A stretch of 64,000 nt of DNA from Jatrophihabitans_A lederbergiae (GCF_031845305.1 NZ_JAVREH010000001.1:1-64000), one strand, 5' to 3'. Counted from the first letter of the stretch, positions 24,969 through 35,648 are shown. Notes: generated by a model not told the origin, from the sequence alone. Numbers and translations: made by a program.

Positions 24969-25783
24969 GCCACACCGGCTTAGTCCTTGCCAATGAAGGA
25001 TTCCACCCGCCCGGCCCGATTGAGTTCTTCTTGCCGGACTTCACAGGCAAGTCATGGAATCAGGGCGGCTACGACCCACTGCTCACCAAGGCGTCCGCCC
25101 TGCTCGTCCTCGGCGCCATCCTCGCGTTCGGCCTGCTGTTTCTCACCGGGCGGCGCGGGTCGATCGTTCCGTCCCGGCGTCAGTACCTCGGCGAACAGGC
25201 GTACGGCCTGGTGCGCAACGGCATCGCCCAGGACGTCATCGGCACCCGGGTCTACCAGAAGTACGTCCCCCTGCTGGTGTCGCTCTTCTTCTTCGTGCTC
25301 TTCAACAACCTGTTCGGCATCGTGCCGGTCCTGCAGTTCACGCCTTTCTCCAGGGTCAACTTCGCCTACGGCCTCGCGCTGCTGGTGTGGGTGGTCTACA
25401 ACGGCGTGGGCATCGCTGACAAGGGCCTCGGTGGCTACCTCAAGCACGCGACGGTGCCCTCGGGCGTCCCGTGGCCGATGCTGTTCCTCCTTGTGCCGTT
25501 GGAGTTCCTGTCCAACATCCTGGTCCGGCCGCTGACCCTGTCGCTGCGTCTGTTCGCAAACATGTTCGCGGGCCACCTGCTGCTGGTGCTGTTCTCCACC
25601 GGTGGTGCCTACCTCCTGATCCACGCCACGGGCAACGTGGTGCTCAAGCCGGCAGGCCTGCTGGCCTTCGCTCTCGGCATCGCGATCGGCTTCCTCGAAG
25701 TCATCGTCGCGACCCTGCAGGCGTATGTGTTCACTCTGCTGACCGCTCTCTACATTTCCGGATCGCTGGCTTCCGAGCACTGA
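24965..25783 (+). CDS. atpB: ATP synthase F0 subunit a
   Basis: This 272-residue membrane subunit forms the proton half-channels against the c-ring. The essential Arg is in RPLTLSLRLFANMFAGHLLL near residue 195, and the last helix contains FLEVIVATLQAYVFTLL. Five to six helices are evident. GTG 24965 overlaps the preceding gene's stop. It opens the core atp operon, with the c subunit 95 bp downstream. Confidence 0.97.
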   Translation: MSHTGLVLANEGFHPPGPIEFFLPDFTGKSWNQGGYDPLLTKASALLVLGAILAFGLLFLTGRRGSIVPSRRQYLGEQAYGLVRNGIAQDVIGTRVYQKYVPLLVSLFFFVLFNNLFGIVPVLQFTPFSRVNFAYGLALLVWVVYNGVGIADKGLGGYLKHATVPSGVPWPMLFLLVPLEFLSNILVRPLTLSLRLFANMFAGHLLLVLFSTGGAYLLIHATGNVVLKPAGLLAFALGIAIGFLEVIVATLQAYVFTLLTALYISGSLASEH

Positions 25784-25878
25784 TCCACTCCCGGCACCAC
25801 CCGCTTTGCCCGCGCACCAGCGCACCATCGAATTACGGTCACGATCGGCCCCGACGGCTGAGAAACGAAAGGAACCCC

Positions 25879-26082
25879 ATGACTGGCTCGCTCAACATGG
25901 TTGGATACGGCCTCGCCGCCGTTGGCCCCGGTATCGGTATCGGTTTGGTCTTCGCCGCATACATCAACGGCACCGCCCGCCAGCCTGAGATGCAGTCCCG
26001 CCTGCAGACGATCGCGTTCCTCGGCTTCGCACTGACCGAGGCCCTCGCGATCATCGGCATCGCCCTGGCCTTCGTCCTTTAA
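25879..26082 (+). CDS. atpE: ATP synthase F0 subunit c
   Basis: This 67-residue hairpin of two helices forms the proton-driven rotor ring. The Gly-rich first helix contains GPGIGIGLVFAA, the polar loop has TARQPEMQSR, and the ion-binding carboxylate is Glu54 in ALTEALAIIGIAL. ATG 25879 has AAAGGAA upstream, a strong site that fits the high copy number of this subunit. Confidence 0.97.
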   Translation: MTGSLNMVGYGLAAVGPGIGIGLVFAAYINGTARQPEMQSRLQTIAFLGFALTEALAIIGIALAFVL

Positions 26083-26117
26083 CAGCCGCGGTTCCGCCCA
26101 ACTTGTAGGGGTTGCTC

Positions 26118-26678
26118 ATGCACACGATCTTCCTAGCCGAGGGTGAGGCCGGGCCAGCGCCGCTGAACTTCGTTCCGTCGGAGTTCATCCTGGTCCTGAT
26201 CGTCTTCGGGCTGCTCATGTTCGGCGTCTGGAAGTTCGTCGTTCCAGCGTTCGAGAAGTCCTTCGAGGCCCGGCGGGACGCGATCGAAGGCGGCATCACC
26301 CGCGCCGAAGAGGCGCAGGCCGAAGCCGCCCGGCTGCTGGCGCAGTACAACGCCCAGCTTGCCGAGGCCCGTACCGAGGCAGCGCAGATCCGTGAGGGTG
26401 CCCGCGCCGAGGCGCAGCGCATCATCGAGGACCTGCGGAGTCAGGCACAAGACGAGTCGGCCAGGATCGTCTCCCGTGGCGAGGAGCAACTGGCCGCCCA
26501 GCGCGGCCAGATCGTGCGGGAACTCCGGGGCGAGATCGGAACCCTGGCAGTCGAGCTGTCGGAGAAGATCGTGGGTCAGCGACTGTCCGACGACGCCGCG
26601 ATTCGCGGCACCGTCGATGCCTTCCTCGCTGACATCGAGCGTCAGCAGGCCGGCGGACCGGCTGGCGACCAGCGATGA
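26118..26678 (+). CDS. atpF: ATP synthase F0 subunit b
   Basis: The 186-residue peripheral stalk subunit has one N-terminal membrane helix (FILVLIVFGLLMFGVWKFVV) and a long charged coiled coil rich in Ala, Glu, Arg and Gln (EEAQAEAARLLAQYNAQLAE). I chose ATG 26118 with the GTAGGGG site; TTG 26112 is an alternative. Its end overlaps atpH by 4 bp. Confidence 0.95.
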   Translation: MHTIFLAEGEAGPAPLNFVPSEFILVLIVFGLLMFGVWKFVVPAFEKSFEARRDAIEGGITRAEEAQAEAARLLAQYNAQLAEARTEAAQIREGARAEAQRIIEDLRSQAQDESARIVSRGEEQLAAQRGQIVRELRGEIGTLAVELSEKIVGQRLSDDAAIRGTVDAFLADIERQQAGGPAGDQR

Positions 26679-27505
26679 TCCACGCCGCCTCTCGATCAGC
26701 CCTCGCGGATCTTCGCGAGCGGCTGATCGCGGTGCTGTCGACCGACTCCGACGTCACTGGCGCGAGTTCCCAGGCGCTTGCGAGCCAGCTGTACGCGGCG
26801 TCGAACCTGCTGGCTACGCAGCCCCGGCTGCGGCGCACGCTGGCGGACCCGTCCACCGATGCCTCGGCACGCGGACAGCTCGCACGCTCGCTGCTGACCG
26901 GACGGCTGGACGAGACGGCGGTCGGCTTGGTGGTCGACGCGGTCGTCGAACGCTGGTCCTCACCCTGGGACCTCACTGACGCGCTCGAGATCATCGCCGA
27001 CGAGACGCTGCTGGCCTCGGCTGAGCAGCAGGGCCAGCTGGACACCGTCGAGGATGAGCTCTTCCGGTTCGAGCGGATCCTGACCAACGCCCCCGAACTG
27101 ACCACGGCGCTCGATGACGAGTCGGTTCCCGGCGAGGCCCGGAGCGCGCTCGCGCAGCAGTTGCTGGCGGGCAAGGTCAACCCGGTCACCTCGGAGCTGC
27201 TGGCTCACGCGGTGACCAGTGGCCGCAAGCACCACGTCCTCTCGGTCATCGACGACCTGCTCGAAGCGAGCGCCGCCCGCCGCGAGCGTTCGGTCGCCAG
27301 GGTGATCGCCGCGACCGACCTGACGCCCGAGCAGACCGAGCGGCTGGCGGCATCGCTGAGGCAGCTATACGGTCGAGACATCACTATCCGGACCGCGGTT
27401 GATCCGGGAGTCCGAGGCGGCCTGGTCGTGCGGGTTGGCGACGAGGTCATCGACGGCACCGTGGCCACTCGGCTCGCGGCGGCCCGTGCGGCGTTCGCCG
27501 GCTGA
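26675..27505 (+). CDS. atpH: ATP synthase F1 subunit delta
   Basis: The protein joins F1 to the peripheral stalk. The OSCP/delta region shows LRRTLADPSTDASARGQLA, VERWSSPWDLTDALEIIA and the conserved end VDPGVRGGLVVRVGDEVIDGT. At 276 residues it is about 90 longer than the E. coli protein, as is usual for actinobacterial delta subunits without the b-delta fusion. The start overlaps atpF (ATGA). Confidence 0.95.
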   Translation: MIHAASRSALADLRERLIAVLSTDSDVTGASSQALASQLYAASNLLATQPRLRRTLADPSTDASARGQLARSLLTGRLDETAVGLVVDAVVERWSSPWDLTDALEIIADETLLASAEQQGQLDTVEDELFRFERILTNAPELTTALDDESVPGEARSALAQQLLAGKVNPVTSELLAHAVTSGRKHHVLSVIDDLLEASAARRERSVARVIAATDLTPEQTERLAASLRQLYGRDITIRTAVDPGVRGGLVVRVGDEVIDGTVATRLAAARAAFAG

Positions 27506-27573
27506 CATCCCGGCCTGCGCCATGAGCTGTATATCCACTGGTTGTATCGAACGAACGAGATTGAGGAACCAAG

Positions 27574-29355
<1,782 letters not shown>

Positions 29356-29358
29356 CCG

Positions 29359-30297
29359 GTGGGTGCTCAGCTCCGGGTCTACCGCCGGCAGATCAAGTCT
29401 GTCCAGTCGACCCAGAAGATCACCAAGGCGATGGAACTCATCGCCGCTTCTCGGATCGTCAAGGCCCAGAACCGGGTCAACGCGGCACGGCCGTACGCCG
29501 ACGAGCTGACCCGGGCGCTCGCCGCTCTGGGCAAGGATGCGTCGCTGCAGCACCCACTGCTCACCGGCGCGGCCAACCCGCGCCGTGCCGGCGTCCTGGT
29601 GGTGACCTCTGACCGCGGTCTCGCGGGTGGTTACAGCGCGAACGCGATCAAGCGCGCGAACGAGCTCACGGCGTCGCTTCGCGCGGAGGGCAAGGAGCCG
29701 GTCCTCTACGTGATCGGCCGCAAGGGCGTCGGGTACTACCGCTTCCGTCAGATCCCCACGGCGGACAGCTGGACCGGCTTCTCGGAGCAGCCCAACTTCG
29801 CCGACGCCCGTGGCGCGACCGATGCGGTCGTCTCGGCGCTGCTGGCAACCAGCGACGGCGAGTCGGACGGTCGGCCCGGAGTCGACGAGCTGCACGTGGT
29901 GTACACGCGTTTCGACTCGATGGTCAGTCAGACCCCGGTCGATGACCTCGTGGCACCGGTGCAGCTGTCCGATGCCGAGCAGGCGGCCCAGTCTTCGGAC
30001 GGCGCCTCCAACGCCCCGGCTCCGGCGTACGAGTTCGAGCCCGAACCGCAGCAGATCCTCACCGCACTACTTCCGCGTTACATCAGCGCCCGGATCTTCT
30101 CGGCCCTGCTCGAGTCGGCAGCGTCGGAGTCGGCGGCCCGCCGCCGCGCGATGAAGTCCGCGTCGGACAACGCCACGGACCTGATCAGGACGTACACCCG
30201 CATGGCGAACCAAGCGCGCCAGGCGGAGATCACCCAGGAAATCAGCGAGATCGTCGGTGGCGCCGACGCCCTCGCGGCAGCAGGAAGTGACTACTGA
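29359..30297 (+). CDS. atpG: ATP synthase F1 subunit gamma
   Basis: The 312-residue central rotor shaft has a conserved N-terminal helix (RVYRRQIKSVQSTQKITKAM), TSDRGLAGGYSANAIK in the Rossmann-like body, and the C-terminal helix AMKSASDNATDLIRTYTRMA with NQARQAEITQEISEIVGGA. A loop around residues 210-235 is Gln/Asp/Pro-rich, comparable to the extra loop of mycobacterial gamma. GTG 29359 lies 3 bp after atpA, and the stop shares one base with atpD. Confidence 0.97.
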   Translation: MGAQLRVYRRQIKSVQSTQKITKAMELIAASRIVKAQNRVNAARPYADELTRALAALGKDASLQHPLLTGAANPRRAGVLVVTSDRGLAGGYSANAIKRANELTASLRAEGKEPVLYVIGRKGVGYYRFRQIPTADSWTGFSEQPNFADARGATDAVVSALLATSDGESDGRPGVDELHVVYTRFDSMVSQTPVDDLVAPVQLSDAEQAAQSSDGASNAPAPAYEFEPEPQQILTALLPRYISARIFSALLESAASESAARRRAMKSASDNATDLIRTYTRMANQARQAEITQEISEIVGGADALAAAGSDY

Positions 30298-31754
30298 TGA
30301 GCACTAGCACCCTCAACACCCCGTCGACCGATTCGGGTTCGCCGGCGGCTACTGGACGCGTGGTGCGGGTCATCGGCCCCGTCGTCGACGTCGAGTTCGG
30401 CCGCGACAGCATGCCGGCTCTGAACAACGCCCTGCAGGTCCGGATCCAGCTCGGCGAGCAGTCGAGCACGCTGACCATGGAGACCGCCCAGCACATCGGC
30501 GACGACATGGTCCGTGCCATCGCGCTGCAGCCCACCGATGGCTTGGTCCGCGGTGCCCCCGTGATAGACACCGGCGAGGCCATCACCGTCCCGGTCGGCG
30601 ACATCACCAAGGGCCACGTGTTCAACGCTCTCGGCGTGCCGATGGACGAGGCCGGCAAGGGCCTGCACTTTCCCGAGCGCTGGTCGATCCACCGTGACCC
30701 GCCGCCCTTCGACCAGCTCGAGTCCAAGACCGAGGCCATGTGGACGGGCATCAAGGTCATCGACCTGCTCACCCCGTACGTGGTCGGCGGCAAGATCGGC
30801 CTGTTCGGTGGTGCCGGCGTCGGCAAGACGGTGCTCATCCAGGAGATGATCTACCGCGTCGCCGAGAACTTCGGTGGTGTGTCGGTGTTCGCCGGCGTCG
30901 GCGAGCGCACCCGTGAGGGTAACGACCTCATCGCCGAGATGACCGACTCCGGCGTTCTCAACAAGACCGCCCTGGTCTTCGGCCAGATGGACGAGCCACC
31001 GGGCACCCGGCTGCGGGTGGCGCTGTCCGCGCTCACCATGGCGGAGTACTTCCGCGATGTGCAAGGCCAGGACGTGCTGCTGTTCATCGACAACATCTTC
31101 CGGTTCACCCAGGCCGGCTCCGAGGTGTCGACGCTGCTCGGTCGGATGCCGTCGGCCGTGGGATACCAGCCGACCCTTGCGGACGAGATGGGCCAGCTCC
31201 AGGAGCGGATCACCTCGACCCGGGGCCACTCGATCACCTCGATGCAGGCGATCTACGTTCCCGCCGACGACATCACCGACCCCGCGCCGCACACCGCGTT
31301 CGCCCACCTCGACGCCACCACGGTGCTCTCTCGCCCGATCTCGGAGAAGGGCATCTACCCGGCCGTCGACCCGCTGGACTCGACCTCGCGCATCCTGGAC
31401 GCCCAGTACATCGGCCAGGAGCACTACGACGTGGCCACCGAGACCAAGCGGATCCTGCAGCGCTACAACGAGCTGCAGTCCATCATCGCCATCCTCGGCA
31501 TCGACGAGCTCTCCGAAGAGGACAAGGTCCTCGTCGGCCGGGCCCGCCGGATGGAGCGGTTCCTCTCGCAGAACACCTTCGTCGCCAAGCAGTTCACCGG
31601 GATCGAGGGTTCGTTCGTCCCGATCGAAGAGACGATCGACGCCTTCAAGCGGCTCGCCGCCGGTGACTTCGACAACTATCCCGAGCAGGCCTTCTTCATG
31701 TGCGGCGGTATCGAGGACCTCGAGCGCAACGCACACGAGCTCAACAAGTCCTGA
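30297..31754 (+). CDS. atpD: ATP synthase F1 subunit beta
   Basis: The 485-residue catalytic subunit has the P-loop GGAGVGKTVLIQEM near 171, the catalytic Glu in GVGERTREGNDL, LLFIDNIFRFTQAGSEVSTL as Walker B, and DELSEEDK near 403. The ATG overlaps the atpG stop by one base. There are no insertions or missing residues. Confidence 0.98.
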   Translation: MSTSTLNTPSTDSGSPAATGRVVRVIGPVVDVEFGRDSMPALNNALQVRIQLGEQSSTLTMETAQHIGDDMVRAIALQPTDGLVRGAPVIDTGEAITVPVGDITKGHVFNALGVPMDEAGKGLHFPERWSIHRDPPPFDQLESKTEAMWTGIKVIDLLTPYVVGGKIGLFGGAGVGKTVLIQEMIYRVAENFGGVSVFAGVGERTREGNDLIAEMTDSGVLNKTALVFGQMDEPPGTRLRVALSALTMAEYFRDVQGQDVLLFIDNIFRFTQAGSEVSTLLGRMPSAVGYQPTLADEMGQLQERITSTRGHSITSMQAIYVPADDITDPAPHTAFAHLDATTVLSRPISEKGIYPAVDPLDSTSRILDAQYIGQEHYDVATETKRILQRYNELQSIIAILGIDELSEEDKVLVGRARRMERFLSQNTFVAKQFTGIEGSFVPIEETIDAFKRLAAGDFDNYPEQAFFMCGGIEDLERNAHELNKS

Positions 31755-31799
31755 CCGCACGCTGTTCAGGTTCCGCATTCGGACAAGGGATAAACGCTG

Positions 31800-32186
31800 A
31801 TGAGCACGATGCAGGTCGAGTTGGTGTCGGTCGAGCGTCCGATCTGGTCCGGCGAGGCCAACGCGGTGTACGCCCGGACCACGGAAGGCGAGATCGGTGT
31901 CATGCCCGGTCACGCGGCACTGCTGGGTGCCTTGGCGCCGGGCTGGCTCGTCCGGATCATGCAGGCGGACGGGGTCGAGCAGCGCGTCGCGGTACACGGC
32001 GGTTTCCTGTCGGTCCGTGCGGACGGCGTCTCGGTGCTCGCCGAGATGGCGGAATCGGCGGATGAGATCGATACCGCCCGCGCCCGCGCCGCCCTGGATC
32101 GGATCGGCGATGCCACGGACGAAGAGGCCGTAGCGGCACGCAACCGGGCGCTGGCCCGGCTGCGGGCCGCCGGGGAGCAGGTCTAA
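31800..32186 (+). CDS. atpC: ATP synthase F1 subunit epsilon
   Basis: The 128-residue rotor subunit has an N-terminal beta sandwich (GEIGVMPGHAALLGALAPG) and two C-terminal helices (TARARAALDRIGDATDEEA). It couples gamma to the c-ring and can inhibit hydrolysis. It is the last gene of the synthase operon, 45 bp after atpD. Confidence 0.96.
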   Translation: MSTMQVELVSVERPIWSGEANAVYARTTEGEIGVMPGHAALLGALAPGWLVRIMQADGVEQRVAVHGGFLSVRADGVSVLAEMAESADEIDTARARAALDRIGDATDEEAVAARNRALARLRAAGEQV

Positions 32187-32242
32187 CGGTTCTACGGGAT
32201 TCACCGGTTCCGGTGGATCTGATACGCAGACGGGGGCACGCG

Positions 32243-32662
32243 GTGGCGACGGTCGAGTTTTCGGGCGTCCTCGCCGCGTGCTTCGTTCTTGTGGCGGCAG
32301 TCGGCGCGTGGTTGCTGGTTGTGGTGCACCAGCGCCGCGTGGTCAGGCAGGCCGGCGCGCTCCCGGTCGCGTTGAAGCGCGGCGACCAGCGCTGGGCCAA
32401 CGGCGTCGGGCGCTACGTCGGTGATGAGCTGGTCTGGTACCGGACCCTGTCGCTGACTCCCGCCGCGGCGCTCCGGATGCCCCGGGCCGAGCTGGCGGTC
32501 ATCGGCAGCCGAGCGTGGGATGCCAGCCGGGACATGGCCCTGCGGCCGAACCTGACAGTCGTGGAGTGCCGCTTCCACGGTGCTGAGATCAGCCTCGGCT
32601 TTCCCGACAACGGGATCACCGGCTTCCTCTCCTGGCTAGAGGCGTCCGCGCCGCGTTTTTAG
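32243..32662 (+). CDS. DUF2550 family membrane protein
   Basis: The protein has about 139 residues, with one N-terminal helix (VLAACFVLVAAVGAWLLVVV) and a cytosolic domain: VALKRGDQRWANGVGRY, then ELVWYRTLSL and VIGSRAWDASRD. DUF2550 genes follow atpC in mycobacteria and relatives. I prefer GTG 32243, which has a GGGGGC site; GTG 32213 would add ten residues without a site. The last three codons (PRF-stop) lie in the first copy of a 29-bp tandem repeat. The function is unknown. Confidence 0.85.
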   Translation: MATVEFSGVLAACFVLVAAVGAWLLVVVHQRRVVRQAGALPVALKRGDQRWANGVGRYVGDELVWYRTLSLTPAAALRMPRAELAVIGSRAWDASRDMALRPNLTVVECRFHGAEISLGFPDNGITGFLSWLEASAPRF

Positions 32663-32738
32663 GCGGCGCAGTGTGGGAGTCGCGTTTTTAGGCGGCGCAG
32701 TGTGGGAGCCGCGTTTTTAGGCGGCGCAGTGTGAGAGC
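32652..32738. repeat. 29-bp tandem repeat, three copies, at the end of the DUF2550 gene
   Basis: Three units at 32652-32680, 32681-32709 and 32710-32738 differ at one or two bases. Each begins cgcgtttttaggcggc. GCCGC before the T-run can pair with GCGGC after it, so each copy can form a small hairpin. The first copy supplies the stop codon. The block separates convergent genes and may serve as a repeated terminator. Confidence 0.92.
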
Positions 32739-32744
32739 CGCGGT

Positions 32745-33332
32745 TCAGCTGGCAGGCGTGCTGTCCGGGCCGCCGGGCTTCCACAGCACGTCGCCGCCGG
32801 GGTTGGCGCACCGGGACAGGATGAACAGCAGGTCCGAGAGCCGATTGAGGTAGGTGGCGGCGAGAACGCTGGTGTGCTCGGGGTCCGCCTCGATCAGGGC
32901 CCAGGTGCTGCGCTCGGCCCGCCGGCTGATCGTCCGGGCGTTGTGGAGTAACGCCGCCCCGACCGTGCCGCCGGGCAGGATGAAGCTCGACAGCGGCGCG
33001 AGCTCGGCGTTGTACTCATCGCACCAGCCCTCGAGCCTGGTCACGTACGCGTCGGTGATCCGTAACGGCGGGTACTCCGGTTCCGCGACGACGGGGGTAC
33101 ACAGATCGGCGCCGACGTCGAACAGGTCGTTCTGGATGTGGCGGAGCACGCCGACGATCCGCTGAGGCAACCCGCCCAGGGCAATGGCCACGCCGAGAGC
33201 CGCGTTCGTCTCGTCCGAGTCGGCGTAGGCGGCGACGCGCACATCCGTCTTGCGGACCCGGCTCATGTCGCCGAGCGCGGTCGTACCGGTGTCGCCAGTC
33301 TTGGTGTAGATGCGGGTCAGGTGAACGGCCAT
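32745..33332 (-). CDS. PduO-type cob(I)alamin adenosyltransferase
   Basis: This 195-residue enzyme transfers the adenosyl group of ATP to cob(I)alamin, making the cofactor of methylmalonyl-CoA mutase. The ATP-binding start is RIYTKTGDTGTTALGD, followed by AYADSDETNAALGVAIA, LFDVGADLCTP, the Arg-rich helix NARTISRRAERSTWAL and YLNRLSDLLFILSR. It is complete. ATG 33332 has TAGATT exactly six bases upstream and no Shine-Dalgarno, suggesting a leaderless transcript. Methylmalonyl-CoA epimerase is encoded 7 kb away. Confidence 0.95.
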   Translation of the reverse strand: MAVHLTRIYTKTGDTGTTALGDMSRVRKTDVRVAAYADSDETNAALGVAIALGGLPQRIVGVLRHIQNDLFDVGADLCTPVVAEPEYPPLRITDAYVTRLEGWCDEYNAELAPLSSFILPGGTVGAALLHNARTISRRAERSTWALIEADPEHTSVLAATYLNRLSDLLFILSRCANPGGDVLWKPGGPDSTPAS

Positions 33333-33338
33333 GGCAAC

Positions 33339-33344
33339 AATCTA
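33339..33344 (-). promoter_or_regulatory. Putative -10 box of a leaderless promoter (adenosyltransferase)
   Basis: On the minus strand TAGATT, then GTTGCC, then the ATG. The spacing is the same as at argS and nucS. Confidence 0.4.
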
Positions 33345-33423
33345 GGGCGCCGACCGGCCGTGGTCGACCACTGGGCCGATCGCCCGTGCGACAGCCGCTG
33401 GTCATCCGTGCGACAGCAGCCGA

Positions 33424-33729
33424 TCAGCCCTGCAACAGCCGCTGGGCCCGTTCGGCGTCCGGCGTGAAGACCAGCACGTCGTAGCTGTTGCTGTCCAGCC
33501 GCGACACCGAGCACCTGATTCCCTGCCCCGAGAGCAGATTCTTCGCATCCAGAGCCTTGGCGCGAGGTGCGGCGCTCAGGACCGGGCGGAGCAAGCCCAG
33601 GTCCGCGCCGGGCCCGTGCTGCGGCCGTCCGGTGCGCGGCCGGGAGGGCTTGAAGATCCAGCGCATCATCAGCATCAGGCCGCCGACGATGAAGAACGCC
33701 CACACCAGGACCCCGAGATCGAAACCCAT
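33424..33729 (-). CDS. Small membrane protein with a DUF2007-like C-terminal domain
   Basis: The 101-residue protein has one N-terminal membrane helix (LGVLVWAFFIVGGLMLMMRW), a basic Pro-rich linker, and a compact end KNLLSGQGIRCSVSRLDSNS with a YDVLVF strand. The end resembles the ferredoxin-like DUF2007 (signal-transducing) pattern of 'leaf through gene product to avoid loss of position' proteins only weakly. ATG 33729 has GGAAGGGG upstream; a longer frame to 34881 is spurious. The role is unknown. Confidence 0.7.
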   Translation of the reverse strand: MGFDLGVLVWAFFIVGGLMLMMRWIFKPSRPRTGRPQHGPGADLGLLRPVLSAAPRAKALDAKNLLSGQGIRCSVSRLDSNSYDVLVFTPDAERAQRLLQG

Positions 33730-33900
33730 CGCGCACCCCTTCCGCCAGTGTCCATGATCCCAGTCCGGCGGGTGCGGCGCGACGCCGGTGGCCGCTGGGC
33801 AGCTATCGTGCGAGGACTTCGCCACACCAGTCCGCCACAGGCTCCGCACGCGGACAGGGTCGGCGCACATTCGGCCACACATCAGAAGAGGACACGGACG

Positions 33901-34749
33901 ATGACACAGCACGTCGCGGTTATTGGGGCAGGCCTGATGGGCTCGGGCATTGCCCAGGTCGCAGCCACGGCCGGCATCGACGTCATCCTGCGCGACGTCA
34001 CCGATGCCGCCCTGCAACGGGGCAAGGACGCGATCGAGAAGTCGCTGACCCGGTTCGCCCAGAAGGGCAAGCTGGCCGACTCCGACGTCGGGGCCGCGCT
34101 CGGCCGGATCACCCTGACCACCGATCTCGACGCCGCCGCCAATGCCGATCTGGTGGTCGAGGCCGTCTTCGAGAGCCTGGAGGTCAAGCGCGAGCTGTTC
34201 CAGAGCCTGGACACCATCTGCAAGGACGGCGCGGTACTGGCGTCCAACACCTCCGCCATCCCGATCACCCAGATCGCGGCCACCACCGAGCGTCCCGAAT
34301 GGGTCGTCGGAACGCACTTCTTCTCGCCGGTGCCCATGATGGCGCTCTGCGAGCTCGTCCGCGGGTACAAGACCTCCGACGAGACCCTGGCGACCGCGCG
34401 GTCCTTCGCGGAGCGGATCGGAAAGACGTGCATCGTGGTGAACCGGGACGTCGCGGGCTTCGTCACCACCCGGCTGATCTCGGCCCTGGCCAACGAGGCC
34501 GTCCGGCTGCTGGAGACCGGCGTCGCCACCGCCGAGGACATCGACACCGCCTGCAAGCTGGGGTTCGGCCACGCGATGGGCCCGCTGGCCACGGTGGACC
34601 TCACCGGCGTCGACATCATGCGCAACGCCGGCAACAACATCTACAACGACACTCGTGACCCCAAGTTCGCGCCGCCGGAACTGCTGTCGCGAATGGTCGT
34701 CGCCGGTGACCTCGGGCGCAAGAGCGGGCACGGCTTCTACTCCTACTGA
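33901..34749 (+). CDS. 3-hydroxyacyl-CoA (3-hydroxybutyryl-CoA) dehydrogenase
   Basis: The 282-residue NAD(P)-dependent enzyme oxidises 3-hydroxybutyryl-CoA to acetoacetyl-CoA or the reverse. It has the Rossmann motif VIGAGLMGSGIAQVAA, EAVFESLEVKRELF, the catalytic His-containing VGTHFFSPVPMMALCE, NRDVAGFVTTRLISALANEA, and the C-terminal GFGHAMGPLATVDLTGVD and GRKSGHGFYSY. Length fits the single-function FadB2/PaaH group. ATG 33901 has AGAGGA upstream. Thiolase and glutaryl-CoA dehydrogenase genes nearby suggest a shared route to acetyl-CoA. Confidence 0.95.
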   Translation: MTQHVAVIGAGLMGSGIAQVAATAGIDVILRDVTDAALQRGKDAIEKSLTRFAQKGKLADSDVGAALGRITLTTDLDAAANADLVVEAVFESLEVKRELFQSLDTICKDGAVLASNTSAIPITQIAATTERPEWVVGTHFFSPVPMMALCELVRGYKTSDETLATARSFAERIGKTCIVVNRDVAGFVTTRLISALANEAVRLLETGVATAEDIDTACKLGFGHAMGPLATVDLTGVDIMRNAGNNIYNDTRDPKFAPPELLSRMVVAGDLGRKSGHGFYSY

Positions 34750-34881
34750 TCGTCGATCCGTCCTTGAAGCAGCACCGTCGCGCCGGTGCTGGACCGGGTG
34801 GTCGACGCGATCCGAGAGGTTGAACGAGGTGCGCCCGGCTGACCGGGCCGGGCTGCCCGGCTGCCACAGGGGGTGGCCCAC

Positions 34882-34887
34882 TACGCT
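34882..34887 (+). promoter_or_regulatory. Putative -10 box of a leaderless promoter (nucS)
   Basis: TACGCT, then six bases, then GTG 34894. No Shine-Dalgarno is present. Confidence 0.45.
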
Positions 34888-34893
34888 GCCACG

Positions 34894-35598
34894 GTGCGCT
34901 TGGTGATAGCTCGTTGCTCAGTCGACTACGTCGGACGCCTGACGGCCCATCTGCCGATGGCGACCCGGCTGCTGATGGTGAAGGCCGACGGGTCGGTGCT
35001 GGTGCACTCCGACGGTGGCTCGTACAAGCCGCTGAACTGGATGTCGCCGCCGTGCAAGCTGGTCGAGGGCAACGCTGCCGGGATCGAATCGGCCGACGGC
35101 GCATCCGCGAGTCCCGGGCGGCTGTGGACGGTCACCAACAAGACCGGCGAGCATTTGCTCATCAGCATCGACGAGGTGCTGCACGACTCCGCGCACGAGC
35201 TGGGCGTCGATCCGGGCCTGGTCAAGGACGGTGTCGAGGCGCACCTGCAGGTCCTGCTCGCACAGCACATCGAGACGCTCGGCGACGGCTTCCGGCTGGT
35301 CCGCCGCGAGTACCCGACCGCGATCGGCCCGGTGGACATCATGGCCCGCGACGGCGCCGGAGCCGCGGTGGCCGTGGAGATCAAGCGTCGCGGCGACATC
35401 GACGGTGTCGAGCAGCTGACCCGGTACCTGGAACTGCTCAACCGCGATCCGCTGCTCGCGCCGGTCCGGGGCGTGTTCGCGGCGCAGGAGATCAAGCCGC
35501 AGGCCCGGACGTTGGCTGCCGACCGGGGCATCCACTGCCTGGTGCTGGACTACGACCTGCTGCGCGGGCGGGACGACCCCTCCCAGCGGCTGTTCTGA
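34894..35598 (+). CDS. nucS: Endonuclease NucS (mismatch-specific, EndoMS type)
   Basis: This 234-residue nuclease cuts mismatched DNA in the non-canonical mismatch repair of actinobacteria and archaea, which lack MutS/MutL. The start RLVIARCSVDYVGRLTAHLP is the family's conserved beginning, so GTG 34894 is preferred over 34873. The N-terminal DNA-binding domain includes SDGGSYKPLNWMSPPC. The RecB-like nuclease core shows PVDIMARDGA and VAVEIKRRGDIDGVEQLTRY (Asp near 148, Glu-x-Lys near 163). The C-terminus ends QRLF, compatible with a beta-clamp contact. No mut genes are in the window. Confidence 0.97.
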   Translation: MRLVIARCSVDYVGRLTAHLPMATRLLMVKADGSVLVHSDGGSYKPLNWMSPPCKLVEGNAAGIESADGASASPGRLWTVTNKTGEHLLISIDEVLHDSAHELGVDPGLVKDGVEAHLQVLLAQHIETLGDGFRLVRREYPTAIGPVDIMARDGAGAAVAVEIKRRGDIDGVEQLTRYLELLNRDPLLAPVRGVFAAQEIKPQARTLAADRGIHCLVLDYDLLRGRDDPSQRLF

Positions 35599-35636
35599 GC
35601 CCGGTACCGGCGCTGGCGGCCCGACCTCCGCTCGCC

Positions 35637-35642
35637 TAACCT
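35637..35642 (+). promoter_or_regulatory. Putative -10 box of a leaderless promoter (aldehyde dehydrogenase)
   Basis: TAACCT, then six bases, then ATG 35649. There is no ribosome binding site. Confidence 0.45.
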
Positions 35643-35648
35643 CGGGCC

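Noticed and set aside
33424..34881. 485-codon minus-strand frame covering the 3-hydroxyacyl-CoA dehydrogenase gene
   Set aside because: Only the last 101 codons, from ATG 33729 with a ribosome site, look real. The rest is antisense to the dehydrogenase.
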